Shown here: piece after piece, positions 1-11,800 of the stretch
Layout: each line of letters begins with the position of its first letter
Numbering within the stretch: position 1 is the stretch's first letter
Source of the DNA: Tubulanus polymorphus
Lineage: Eukaryota; Nemertea; Palaeonemertea; Tubulaniformes; Tubulanidae
Length of the DNA: 64,000 nt
Assembly: GCF_964204645.1 (NCBI RefSeq)
Contig: NC_134030.1
Span: 8,058,278-8,122,277, forward strand
Reading direction: 5' to 3'
The notes under the pieces: model-generated
The model's input: only the letters and a program-made list of their open reading frames with translations
Database searches by the model: none
What the model was told of the DNA's origin: nothing
Program-made: the position numbers and the translations under genes

Positions 1-111
1 CCCACACTTTCTAAGTAAGGAGGAGTTGACAGTGTATACCCTCAAACTCGTTGATGTTGCTTAGGACGAACAAATATTCCCAATCCATTAATGAATAATT
101 AAGGCATTTAC

Positions 112-1005
112 CTCGGAATCTTTATCACGATGTCGCCGTCGTCTCTACATAAAAATATATATATATATGTATGTATATTTCCATAAAAATTAGATAAGCC
201 TAATTTAGAATAGATTGCTTGACAACCCTAATTGAAATGGTTACCTCATCATCATCATCTCTGGAACGATGATGTTTTCTGTCCTCTTCGCCGTCCCGAG
301 ACCGATGATGACGCTCTTCTTCATCTTTCCTTCTTCTCCTTTCCTCTTTGTGACGCTTTTCCCTTTCCTCCTAGGAAAACAAAATTCGTCACTTAGGAAG
401 TTTTAGATTCAACTAAAATCTTATTGACAGAGATTTTCAGGAAATTGCGTAACCCATTGAAATATTTGATGCATAGAATACGGTAATTTCAACTTTAACA
501 CTTGAGTGAATTCACAAATTCTATATGATTTGTAATTGTTCTCTGCATACAGACTCATGATACCGTAACGTTACCTCAGTTTCATTTTTCGGTTTACGGC
601 TGGCTTCTTTATCTCTGTGACGTTCCTTATCGCCTGAAGTCATAGAAATAACAAAACATGTCAAACTTTTTCAATAATTTACAGAAATATCTGAAGAATG
701 ATAAACATAGATATTTTGCATTAAACAACGAGACGTACCAGAATCAGACTTTCGGGTTTTCTTCTCTTCGTTTCTAATCAGATCTTTTTTCGCCGATTCT
801 CGACTTCCTTTGTCTTTGTCTTTTGAGCGTCTTTTATCTCCAGCCTCCTAGGAATATAATCAAACATGCTAGATAGGCCTACTAGGAGACAAGTGCTCGG
901 GCTAGAATACTTCAAACGACAAATACATTGATACCATAATCAAGGCCTACCAACCTTCAATGATTTTTTCAGTTCCGCTTCATTCCATGTATCTTCTTTG
1001 CTTTT
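112..1005 (-). CDS. DYNC2I1: N-terminal exons of a charged, WDR60/DYNC2I1-like protein (gene runs off the left edge)
   Basis: Five exons can be read on the minus strand: 955-1005, 739-847, 575-633, 245-370 and 112-144. Each is bounded by an AG acceptor and a GT donor, and the reading frame continues across every junction (17, 36 plus 1 nt, 2 nt plus 19, 42 and 11 codons). The product is extremely rich in Lys, Arg, Asp and Glu, with stretches such as KSKEDTWNEAELKKSLKEAG near the start and RHHRSRDGEEDRKHHRSRD later. The start resembles the conserved DTW-x3-(D/E)L-(R/K)K-x-L segment and charged N terminus of cytoplasmic dynein-2 intermediate chain 1 (WDR60), an intraflagellar transport motor subunit. 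The WD40 part that would prove this lies outside the window, and the initiator Met exon was not found. The exons are well supported. The name is an inference, and an RS-like splicing or cilia protein is the alternative. Confidence 0.6.
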
Positions 1006-1179
1006 CTACAAATACATACACTTGTGAAATATCAATTGAGATTACAGTTTGTTGATTTTGAGCACAGTTAATTTGGGTATAAGGGTTGGTTTGGATTCAG
1101 GGAGCTTTTGAATGATATGGGTTAAAGAGAATGGGATAAGGGTGGGGAATTGGTTTGGTATATCATTAGGCAGGTGATA

Positions 1180-1265
1180 TTTTACCAATGCGGCATTATT
1201 CCTGCTATTGCTCATTTACCAATGGCCAGTTCTGATTGGCTAATTCATAGAACGCATGCGCACAG
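1180..1265. promoter_or_regulatory. Candidate promoter: NRF1-like palindrome and CCAAT boxes
   Basis: An NRF1-type GCATGCGCA palindrome lies at about 1254-1262. CCAAT boxes lie close by in both orientations: CCAAT at about 1187 and 1219, and the inverse ATTGG at about 1236. This arrangement, about 250 bp upstream of the first readable exon of the minus-strand gene, is typical of broadly expressed and ciliary genes. No TATA box was seen. The assignment is an inference from motif clustering only. Confidence 0.35.
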
Positions 1266-2080
1266 AGGTACGTGAATGCAAGGAAGGAGTGGACATTCTG
1301 AACAGAGTTAAAGAAAATAGAGCGGATAGAGCAGTATTTGAACCCAGGCCAGCATATTGCTAGCATCTTTTCATTGAACAATTGAGGCTCATGGAATCCC
1401 GCTGAATGTTAACCATATCCTTTGGAGCGAGCAGGATTTTATTATAAGGCCAACAAGATAGGCTCGACTGACGACAAGAAACAAGGTCAAGGCCTATGTG
1501 ATGGCGATAAGGTCGAATACACTATTAATCCTGCGATAAATCACACGACTAAAACCTATCATCAGGTTGCATCATTCCGGGCACTACATGCATCGAATGT
1601 GTATGAATAAAATATATTTGGATTTGTATTGGATTTCCTATTTTGACGATAAACGTACTTTTTGCGGCATATTGGAACTGATTCACGAGTGATTTCTATT
1701 AAATTCTTCTAGTTCAACATCTAATTGAACCTAAAATGAATGTTAACTCGTCTGTAAAGACGTTTACGGTCCAAATTTGTGACTAAATAACTGTCAGAAA
1801 TGCATAACGAAGGAATTTAGCGTTATGTTGCCAAGGGAAAATGTAACATGTCACTCGATCGAAAATTGGGCCAATTCAAAACAAATATAATTTGTTTATA
1901 ATAAAAAACAAATTTGCCAAATTTCAACATTTTTTCTGTTCTAGATATTAATGAAAGGCTTGAAACGAGCCCTGGGCTGCTCAGGACGCCATCGGTACGC
2001 GCGCTTCATAGTCAGTCAGGCCGGTCAGCAATTGGTGCCCGAGTCGTCATGGGTATAGACTGGTTGCCGGTCTCTACCTT
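1266..2080. other. Intergenic stretch, no recognised gene
   Basis: No exon chain or known domain is visible. A 62-codon open frame (1422-1610, plus strand) runs into an AATAAA at 1606-1611, so a short divergent transcript ending there is conceivable, but its product resembles nothing I know. The rest is AT-rich sequence leading into the tandem repeat. Confidence 0.4.
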
Positions 2081-2084
2081 CACA

Positions 2085-4345
2085 AAAATAATGTTTAGAA
2101 ATAGATAAGTAAAATACAAAACGGTCAAAGTCTCTGAAACTTTCAGAGAAGATAGACCTAAACAAGAGCTACAGCCCAGTATATAGTTGTTGTCCGGTAC
2201 AAGGGCTCCTGGGGGTCTAATCTACGCCCAAAACCCAAAAATATCAATAATAATGTTTAGAAATTAATAAGTAAAATACAAAACGGTCAAAGTCTCTGAA
2301 ACTTTCAGAGAAGATAGAACTATTCAAGAGCTACAGTCCAGTATATAGTTGTTACCCGGTGCAAGGGCTCCTTGGGGGTCTAATTGACGCCCAAAGACCC
2401 CAAAATATCAATAACAATGTTTAGAAATCAATAAGTAAAATACAAAACGGTCAAAGTCTCTGAAACTTTAAGAGAAAATAGACCTAAACACGAGCTACAG
2501 CCCAATGTATAGTTGTTGCCCGGTGCAAGGGCTCCTTGGGGTCTAATCTACGCCCAAAACCTCAAAATATCAAAAATAATGTTTAGAAATTAATAAGTAA
2601 AATACAAAACGGCCAAAGTCTCTGAAACTTTCAGAGAAGATAGAACTATTCAAGAGCTACAGTCCAGTATATAGTTGTTGCCCAATGGAAGGGCTCCTCG
2701 GGGGTCTAATTGACGCCCAAAGACCCTAAAATATCAATAATAATCTCTAGAAATAAATAAGTAAAATACAAAGCTGTCAAAGTCTCTGAAACTTTCAGAG
2801 AAGGTAGAACTAGTCGAGAGCTACAGCCCAGTTATAGTTGTTGCCCGGTGCAAGGGCTCCTTGGGGGTCTAAATGACGCCCAAAGACCCCAAAATATCAA
2901 TAACAATGTTTAGAAATCAATAAGTAAAATACAAAACGGTCAAAGTCTCTGAAACTTTCAGAGAAAATAGACCTAAACACGAGCTACAGCCCAGTGTATA
3001 GTTGTTGCCCGGTGCAAGGGCTCCTTGGGGTCTAATCTACGCCCAAAACCTCAAAATATCAAAAATAATGTTTAGAAATTAATAAGTAAAATACAAAACG
3101 GCCAAAGTCTCTGAAACTTTCAGAGAAGATAGAACTATTCGAGAGCTACAGTCCAGTATATAGTTGTTGCCCAATGGAAGGGCTCCTCGGGGGTCTAATT
3201 GACGCCCAAAGACCCTAAAATATCAATAATAATCTCTAGAAATAAATAAGTAAAATACAAAACTGTCAAAGTCTCTGAAACTTTCAGAGAAGGTAGAACT
3301 AGTCGAGAGCTACAGCCCAGTGTATAGTTGTTGCCCGGTGCAAGGGCTCCTTGGGGGTCTAAATGACGCCCAAAGACCCCAAAATATCAATAATAATGTT
3401 TAGAAATAGATAGGTAAAATACAAAACGGTAAAAGTCTCTGAATCTATCAGAGAAGATAGACCTAAACAAGCGATACAGCCCAGTATATAGTTGTTGCCC
3501 GGTGCAAGGGCTCCTTGGGGGTCTAATAGACGCCCAAAACCCCAAAATATCAAAAATAATGTTTAGAAATCAATAAGTAAAATACAAAACGGTCAAAGTC
3601 TCTGAAACTTTCAGAGAAAATAGACCTAAACACGAGCTACAGCCCAATGTATAGTTGTTGCCCGGTGCAAGGGCTCCTTGGGGTCTAATCTACGCCCAAA
3701 ACCTCAAAATATCAAAAATAATGTTTAGAAATTAATAAGTAAAATACAAAACGGCCAAAGTCTCTGAAACTTTCAGAGAAGATAGAACTATTCGAGAGCT
3801 ACAGTCCAGTATATAGTTGTTGCCCAATGGAAGGGCTCCTCGGGGGTCTAATTGACGCCCAAAGACCCTAAAATATCAATAATAATCTCTAGAAATAAAT
3901 AAGTAAAATACAAAACTGTCAAAGTCTCTGAAACTTTCAGAGAAGGTAGAACTAGTCGAGAGCTACAGCCCAGTGTATAGTTGTTGCCCGGTGCAAGGGC
4001 TCCTTGGGGGTCTAAATGACGCCCAAAGACCCCAAAATATCAATAATAATGTTTAGAAATAGATAGGTAAAATACAAAACGGTAAAAGTCTCTGAATCTA
4101 TCAGAGAAGATAGACCTAAACAAGCGATACAGCCCAGTATATAGTTGTTGCCCGGTGCAAGGGCTCCTTGGGGGTCTAATAGACGCCCAAAACCCCAAAA
4201 TATCAAAAATAATGTTTAGAAATTAATAAGTAAAATACAAAACGGTCAAAGTCTCTGAAACTTTCAGAGACGATAGACCTAAACAAGAGCTACAGCCCAG
4301 TATATAATTGTTGCCCGGTGCAAGGGCTCCTTGGGGGCTCCGAAG
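2085..4345. repeat. 163-bp tandem repeat with a four-unit (653-bp) higher-order period
   Basis: About 14 head-to-tail units of about 163 bp are present. Each holds the recognisable blocks TTTAGAAATnnATAAGTAAAA, CAAAGTCTCTGAAACTTTCA and GGTGCAAGGGCTCCTTGGGG. Units fall into diverged classes A-D. The order reads A-B-C, A-B-C-D, A-B-C-D, and class-D units at about 3392 and 4045 are near identical with a 653-bp offset, so the latest amplification used four units at a time. Each unit contains the perfect 9-bp stem CTCTGAAAC-TTTCAGAG (GAAACTTTC palindrome). The last unit stops abruptly at about 4340 within the GCTCCTTGGGG block. The 64-codon open frames on the minus strand recur only because the repeat recurs. 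Confidence 0.9.
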
Positions 4346-5285
4346 TGAAGACTTTGTTACGTCGTATAATATTTTTACCACAATGAAATTGACTGCTAAT
4401 GTCCAGTGTCACGTTCAGAATAATAAATTAATCAAACAAATTGCTAGTGTCGTGGCCTCTGCTGCATGGCTGGTTCAGTTCAGTATGTCAGTGACAGTAG
4501 AGATTGGTTTATCCATCTCAAGTTCGTTGGTGTCGATTGACGACGGTTCCTTCAAGCAGAGTAGATTTAGACGGCGCTGTAACGGAGACATCCTGAATTG
4601 TATATCGATATTTTCGAAGCCACACGTAGTACAGGTGCCCGCAGATATCTGATAGTGTTTTTCGAGTTTCTTTCTTCATTGGTGAAAAAATCGACTTTTA
4701 AGCGGTCCATGGAACGTAAACCGAGACACTTCGAGGCCAAATTCGGTTTTCGTATCTAGTCGACTAGTGGTCGGAACTAATAACCGAATGCGCTTGATTT
4801 TCGAACTTTTCCGGAATATAGTTCCGACTAACGAACATTCGGTTTCGTTTAGTTCGACTATAGTCGACTAACTCGGATAACCGGTGGCCCTGGGTTCGTG
4901 AAAATGATTCACGGGCCGGCCGTGAAAAGGCCGTTAATTTTATTACAGGGCAGTGAAATGGGGGTGTTACTAAAAATTATGCGCTACTAAAACGAAGACC
5001 TATGTACTTTGGGGTATTAGAACTATGCATGACTAAAAAGAAGTACGAAGATACTCGAAATCATCACTTGGGGCGCTCTGTACCACCTCTGCCGGAAACG
5101 TAAATTGCCTGGTCGGTTTTCTCGGGTGCATAAAGTCTTCGTTTTTAGTAGTGCTTCGTTTAAGTAACACTTGTTGCTTAACTAAACGAATGACAAATTT
5201 CAAAATCAATCATATTTATTCTCATACAACAATTATACAAAATGCCAGGTTTGTGCTCGAGGAATTATAATGTAAGCTCCTCAAT
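4346..5285. other. Gene-free stretch with an imperfect inverted repeat
   Basis: Arms rich in GTCGACTA and ACCGAAT face each other at about 4756-4793 and 4835-4879, separated by about 40 bp, as in the end of a decayed MITE. No coding exon was recognised. A 114-codon plus-strand frame starting at 4308 begins inside the tandem repeat and is probably fortuitous. Confidence 0.35.
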
Positions 5286-5287
5286 CA

Positions 5288-5360
5288 CATCTTCACCCGT
5301 CAAGGGATTCGAACCCACTACGCTAAAGCTGTTTCCCGAACCCCTTGACCTCACGAGTCG
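5288..5360 (-). repeat. tRNA-like fragment (B-box), possible SINE remnant
   Basis: On the minus strand a canonical T-arm/B-box, GGGTTCGAATCCC, is followed by CTTGACGGGTG, and upstream bases can pair with it as TCAAGGG/CCCTTGA. No convincing A-box, anticodon arm or complete cloverleaf was found, so this is not called a tRNA gene. A tRNA-derived SINE fragment is the more likely source. Confidence 0.3.
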
Positions 5361-5654
5361 TTGGAGTCGTTACTAGTCGACCAGAATCCGGTCGTACCAA
5401 TCACAACGCTTGTAACAAACCGTCAGTAGACTTCTGTTGGTTTCCCGTTTAATTGACCAATAAGCGAACGTTTTACCGAACAAGGAAGTATTTCGCAAAT
5501 CGATATATGACGTCACGCGCAACAGCGCCAGTAATGAAATCACGCTTCGTGAGGCCAGGGGGCTGGTGGAAGGAGTTCGGGAGTGATACCGGACCCCTGG
5601 CAAGCGAGGATGCTCAAACAAAGACTTTCAACAACAACTAGTCCAACCACCATA

Positions 5655-5687
5655 GGCGTATAAACTATAAACCAGAGTTTATACGCC
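5655..5687. repeat. Perfect 12-bp stem hairpin
   Basis: GGCGTATAAACT at 5655-5666 is the exact reverse complement of AGTTTATACGCC at 5676-5687, leaving a 9-base loop. It may be the junction of a small fold-back insertion. No function is evident. Confidence 0.7.
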
Positions 5688-7402
5688 CATGGTCCAACCA
5701 TAGACTCTAAAACAGAAACGTCTATGGCCCACAACCATTAAACCGTGAGTCCATGGCTCCCCGCACTAAAACCAGAGATAAACCTGGCCAAATACTCTGG
5801 AAAGCGTAGGATTAAGTAATCAATCTGATTCACATTCTTACATCATTTTATTTTCACATATCATATTATTAACTTTTAGCTTATTTTCTCAAATTTTAAT
5901 AGTAATTTTATTTCTATTACTATGTATGAAATTGTACTAACTTAAAAACAAAGTTACATGTAAGGTATTTAGAAGTCTTTATCTACGATACATTTCCACT
6001 ACAGCAGGTTTATACAATTTGCATCAATAGGAAAATAACAAAAATACACAAAGAATTATAAACTTTGATCCATAAAAAACCGAAAATTGGACTAGTCTAA
6101 GATTATGAATTTGACAATTCATGAGGTCAATAACCGACACTTTGTTATATTTCACGAAATATGAATCTATCATGTCAACTTTTCAAATTACATCGATTGA
6201 GGACATCTCATTCATCAAGAAAAAGCTCAACTTTATTCGATAGGACCTTAATAAATCAATGTTTTATGAACAATTGACATGAATATGTCATTTTATCTCC
6301 ACAACAACAATTACACCTAAATGACAGGTATTCATGTACTGGAGGAAGTGCCTCAGTCATTTACAAAAACGTGACCTGTATTTCAAAAAATTCTCCAACA
6401 TAAAAACATTATAACTGGAGATAAAACCACAAATTCAATCTGGAAAGCCAAAGATTAGCAAGTGATATTACATATGCTTGCCCCAAGGTCAAGTGGCATT
6501 TATTCCTCAGATCAAACCCTGCAAACTATAATAACGGTTTTTCTTCGTGATGATTTAAGATAAATCGAGTATCTTCAAATAAATATGGTTTGACTGACGA
6601 AGCTACGGCAACTTCCTAAATTGTATTATTCAACTTGATAGCAGATATAAATAAAACTCTATATAAAGATCAGAAATTCTTCTTGTCCAGATATTACAGG
6701 CCCACACAGATGCGGTTAAACTGATAATCAAAACAAAGCTAGGACAATTGACCAATTAGCACTGTATCCTCGAGTTAGCCTATCAAGAAACTGCTCCTTC
6801 TATTCTATGCTTCTGCTAATTAAATCAGTATCTTATGAACCACTGAAAAGCACCACAGCGGAATTGTTGCTATAGAAATTAACAACTAAAAAGTAAACAT
6901 GAATGATGAAAATGTACATGGTTTTATTCACACGACAATAATATCTACGAGGAATCATCATGCAAGTTCCTAATTTCCAAACATGCGTTATGTGTTACAA
7001 TAACAGTCTCCAACATAGAACATTAAAACTAGAGATGGAACATACAAATTCACTCTGGAAATCTAAGTATCAACTAATCATTACTTTCACTAGAAAACTA
7101 TAATTTTGCCTACTTTGCCCTGTCTTAAAGATGAGCAAGCACCTTTGGCATTAAATACTAAGTATTCAGATGTTTTTTTTTTTTCTGGCAGCTTCGAAAA
7201 CATCAACATAATCATACAATCGGTAACTAATCAATAACATCAATAACTTAAGTTTATAGCTGTTTTACGTTCTTTCTAAAAAGTAAAATGTATGTACCAG
7301 ATTTTGAATAGTAAGTTTACCCCCATTTAACAATCAACGGTCACAGCAGTGATTGAGCGCGGCTAGTTCATAGGACGGTCGATCTTTCATCACAGTTATT
7401 CA

Positions 7403-7508
7403 AAGCATTCTATCATATCAGTTATTTTTTTTTAAGTGTGTTCGATTTAGTTAAGGTTTATGGTTATTTGTTTTGTTCATTACAATAACTGAGTCCGATA
7501 GAATGCTT
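7403..7508. repeat. Short MITE-like inverted repeat
   Basis: The arm at 7403-7426 (beginning AAGCATTCTATC, ending AGTTATT) is matched in reverse by 7484-7508 (AATAACTGAG... to GATAGAATGCTT), with a few mismatches. The AT-rich interior is about 57 bp. No target duplication was identified with confidence. Confidence 0.5.
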
Positions 7509-7924
7509 AAAACAACAACAGCAAAGATCTCGGGTTTTCGCTATACTTAGGGAAGGTTGTTCGATAAATGAAGAACCTTGTTGATAAATATTTGAAAAAA
7601 TGCCTTTTCATGTAAATAGAATATTAATTTGTTGTTTGTTTCTATTGTTGTTTATTATTTTTATCAATTTTTTAAATATTAGCTATTTATGTATGTACTT
7701 GTATTTTGTATTATTTACTACTTATTGGTTTTTTTTAAATTTATTTTTTTATTAATTTATGTACTTTGTATGTAGTTTGTATTATGTATTATTTATACTC
7801 CTCTATTTACAACTGCAGGCATTTTTTCACTGTAAAGTTTTTGGGCCCATTCTAAAAAAGCGCTACCAATTCACTGCCACTCCTTTATAATCATTATACA
7901 CCCAATTTGAAGCTAAGTGATTAT

Positions 7925-8233
7925 TCACGAGAGCCATCTCGTGATATGGATTTACCCATTACAATAACGGAAGTTCAAACAGCTATAAACAATGTTAAAA
8001 CGTTCAAAATTAGTCCTAGCTATAACTTTATGCCTTGTTATTCCTAGCTTTACCTCTCAAATGTAAATAATGGTCTCCTTTCAAATAAAGCTTTTGATTT
8101 CAAATACGTAGCTATGATCATCAAACAGATTGATGAAGGCTCAAAGTTAAAACTCGATGTGAAAATCGACATATACGATTCAATTGTGAAATCAGTTACA
8201 TGGGCCTTTGAAGATATATATCCATCAAATTAA
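7925..8233 (+). pseudogene. Decayed non-LTR retrotransposon (LINE) reverse-transcriptase fragment
   Basis: Two short coding-like pieces are visible. The first reads DLPITITEVQTAINNVK followed by a serine-proline, like the segment just upstream of the LINE RT core (P(I/F)T..EV..AI...K..KSPG). The second, after stops and frame changes, reads KIDIYDSIVKSVTWAFEDIY, like the K...(Y/F)(D/N)(S/T)LV.S...(Y)..E.W stretch at the C-terminal side of RT. The catalytic YxDD region between them is missing, so this is an internally deleted remnant. Identification rests on motif resemblance only. Confidence 0.35.
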
Positions 8234-8649
8234 TACATCTACAATTCAGCAAATATTTAATATTTGTACATCAACACTGGCCTAACGTTAGTTCTGTGTT
8301 TCCTAACTATGTGATACCTACACGGACAAATAGCCATAGTTGACTATGTTTAACTATGGTAAAGTTTGAAGATTTAACTCACAATATCATGTTGAAACTA
8401 TATCTCAGTTTAGGAGTTGACTCAACAGACCTGCAAGCCCAAACAAGGTGCTCGACGCGACCATTTACCCCTAGTGACTAACCTAACTTGACTAACCTAA
8501 CTCAACCAAGGATCGAATACCAATATCGTGAATTAATGGTGCTTAGCTTTTATTAGACTCTCACATTGCATTAAACATTATAAAATAATTTCCTTGAAAA
8601 CATTATATCAGACTGGTTTGAAAAAGGATGATAAAAATCAATACTTTAC

Positions 8650-8875
8650 TACAGAAATACGCTATTGTCTTTGCTGCTCCTGGATCTCAGTGTTTATAAG
8701 ATGCACTATTGTTTATGCTGCTCCTAATAAGATACACTATTGTCTTTGCTGCTTTTGAAACAGTGCTTATCCTGAATCAGTGTTCATGAGAAAACGCATT
8801 AGCTTTGTCGCTCGAATCAGTGTTTATAAGATTCACTATAGTCTCTGCTGCTCCTGATAAAATATGTTATAGAAA
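8650..8875. repeat. Imperfect short tandem repeat (about 50 bp)
   Basis: The phrase CACTATTGTCTTTGCTGCTC recurs about five times with variants, interleaved with ATCAGTGTTTATAAGAT. Copies are irregularly spaced by 45-60 bp. The repeat lies just outside the left edge of the large satellite and shares no obvious sequence with it. Confidence 0.6.
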
Positions 8876-11800
8876 TCAACCACCGTTTGTTAAAGAATCC
8901 ATCGTTGAGTGATTAATCCGTTGCTGGCTGCTCAACTTCTAATCTGGGCTTCTGCAGTTTTCATCAGCAAATGGGTAAATCAGTATTCATCTACTTGTAG
9001 ATTTTCTGATGAGTAAGTTGATCTCAAGCTGGGTTTTTTCTCAAAGTTGATATTTAGCTGCAATAATTAGAAGAAGATATCCTGTAATGACAAAATATTT
9101 CAATAAGAATAAATCGTAATGATTTCATGTATATCAAGTTACCTATTATGATTGCTTGGTTCGTTATCGGTGTGGACAATCTAAAGTTGGTGGGTTAATG
9201 AGTTCGATCTTAGTTAGCTGTGCGCTGTTCAAGTTGGTCGATTTTTCACAAGTAGTTGTTCTCAAACTGGGTTTTTTTCGCAGAGTTGAAATTTAGCTGC
9301 AATGATTAAAAGAAGATATCCTGTAATGACCAAATATTTCAATAAGAATTAATCGTAACAATTTCATGTATATCAAGTTACCTTTTATGATTGCTTGGTT
9401 CGTTAACGGTGTGGATCATCTAAAGTTGGTGGGTTAATGGGTTCGATTCTGTTGGCCTCATCTGTGCGCTGTTCCAGTTGGTCGATTTTGGATGAGTAGT
9501 TGATCTCAAGCTGGGTTTTTTTGCATAGTCGAAATTTAGCTGCAATGATTAAAAGAGGATATCCTGTAATGACAAAATATTTCGATAAGAATTAATCGTA
9601 ATAATTTCATGTATATTAAGTTACCCTTTTTGATTGCTGGTTTCATTATCGGTGATTATGTTATTAGTTGATTGGTCAATGAGTTCAATTCTAGATGCCT
9701 GTGCGCTGTTCAAGTTGGTTGATTTTTGACGAGTAGTTGTTCTCAAACTGGGTTTTTTCTCATAGTTGAAATTTAGCTGCAATGATCAAAAGAAGATATC
9801 CTTTAATGACAAAATATTTCAATAAGAATTAATTGTAATAATTTCATGTATATCAAGTTACCTTTTATGATTGCTTGGTTCGTTATCGGCGTGGATCATC
9901 TAAAGTTGGTGGGTTAATGAGTTCGATTTAGTTGGCCTCATCTGTTCGCTGTTCCAGTTGGTCGATTTTGGACGAGTAGCTGATCTCAAGCTGGGTTTCT
10001 TCTTATAGTTGAAATTTAGCTGCAATGATTAAAAGAAGATATCCTGTAATGACAAAATATTTCAATAAGAATTAATCGTAATAATTTCATTTATATCAAG
10101 TTACCTTTTATGATTGCTGGTTTCATTATCGGCGATTATCTTATTAGCCGATTGGTTAATGAGTTCGATCCTAGTTAGCTGTGCGCCGTTCAAGTTGGTT
10201 GATTTTTGACGAGTAGTTGTTCCCAAACTGGGTTTTTTCGCATAGTTGAAATTTAGCTGCAATGATTAAAAGAAGATATTCTGTAATGACAAAATATCGC
10301 AATAAGTATTAATCGTAATAATTTCATGTATATCAAGTTACCTTTTATGATTGCTGGCTTCATTATAGGAGATTATCTTATTAGTTGATTGGTTAATGAG
10401 TTCGATCCTAGTTGGCTGTGCGCCGGTTCAAGTTGGTTGATTTTTTACGAGTAGTTGTTCTCAAACTGGGTTTTTTGCATAGTTGAAATTTAGCTGCAAT
10501 GATTAAAAGAAGATATCCTGTAATGACAAAATATTTCAATAAGAATTAATCGTAATAATTTCATGTATATCAAGTTACTTTTTATGATTGCTGGTTTCAT
10601 TATCGGTGATTATGTTATTAGTTGATTGGTTAATGAGTTCGATTCTAGTTGCCTGTGAGCTGTTCAAGTTGGTTGATTTTTGAAGAGTAGTTGTTCTCAA
10701 ACTGTGTTTTTTGCATAGTTGAAATTTAGCTGCAATGATTAAAAGAAGATATTCTGTAATGAAAAAAAATATTTCAATAAGAATTAATCGTAATAATTTC
10801 ATGTATATCAAGTTACTTTTTATGATTGCTTGGTTTCATTATCGGTGATTATGTTATTAATTGATTGTTTAATGAGTTCGATTCTAGTTGCCTGTGCGCT
10901 GTTCAAGTTGGTTGATTTTTGACGAGTAGTTGTTCTCAAACTGGGTTTTTTCTCATAGTTGAAATTTAGCTGCAATGATCAAAAGAAGATATCCTTTAAT
11001 GACAAAATATTTCAATAAGAATTAATCGTAATAATTTCATGTATATCAAGTTACCTTTTATGATTGCTTGGTTCGTTATCGGCGTGGATCATCTAAAGTT
11101 GGTGGGTTAATGAGTTCGATTTAGTTGGCCTCATCTGTTCGCTGTTCCAGTTGGTCGATTTTGGACGAGTAGCTGATCTCAAGCTGGGTTTCTTCTTATG
11201 GTTGAAATTTAGCTGCAATGATTAAAAGAAGATATCCTGTAATGACAAAATATTTCAATAAGAATTAATCGTTATAATTTCATTTATATCAAGTTACCTT
11301 TTATGATTGCTGGTTTCATTATCGGCGATTATCTTATTAGCCGATTGGTTAATGAGTTCGATCCTAGTTAGCTGTGCGCTGTTCAAAGTGGTCGATTTTT
11401 TACAAGTAGTTGTTCTCAAACTGGGTTTTTTCGCAGAGTTGAAATTTAGTTGCAATGATTAAAAGAAGATATCCTGCAATGACCAAATATTTCAATGAGA
11501 ATTAATCGTAACAATTTCATGTATATCAAGTTACCTTTTATGATTGCTTGGTTCGTTATCGGTGTGGATCATCTAAAGTTGTTGGGTTAATGAGTTCGAT
11601 TCTGTTGGCCTCATCTGTTCGCTGTTCCACTTGGTCGATTTTGGACGAGTGGCTGATCTCAAGCTGGCTTTCTTCTTATAGTTGAAATTTAGCTGCAATG
11701 ATTAAAAGAAGATATCCTGTAATGACAAAATATTTCAATAAGAATTAAACGTAATAATTTCATGTATATCGAGTTACCTTTTATGATTGCTGGTTTCATT

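Larger units (their letters stand above)
5210..7110. repeat. Diverged tandem-like repeat of about 0.6 kb
   Basis: Related blocks recur. One type contains CTAGAGAT(A/G), ACAAATTCA and CTCTGGAAAGCC, at about 5770, 6415 and 7030. Another contains ACAACAATTA followed by GAGGAA and GCAAGTTCC-like sequence, at about 5215, 6295 and 6925. Spacing is about 615-640 bp for the first block. The copies are heavily diverged and nothing in them looks coding. The region is AT-rich and otherwise featureless. Confidence 0.45.

Noticed and set aside
3359-4206. Two identical 64-codon frames (3359-3553 and 4012-4206, minus)
   Set aside because: They are a by-product of the 653-bp higher-order repeat and are absent from other units.
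4308-4652. 114-codon plus-strand frame as a gene
   Set aside because: It starts inside a tandem repeat unit, has no domain, no clear splice or poly(A) context, and ordinary composition.
5288-5360. Functional tRNA gene
   Set aside because: Only the B-box/T-arm is convincing. No A-box, anticodon arm or full acceptor pairing could be built.
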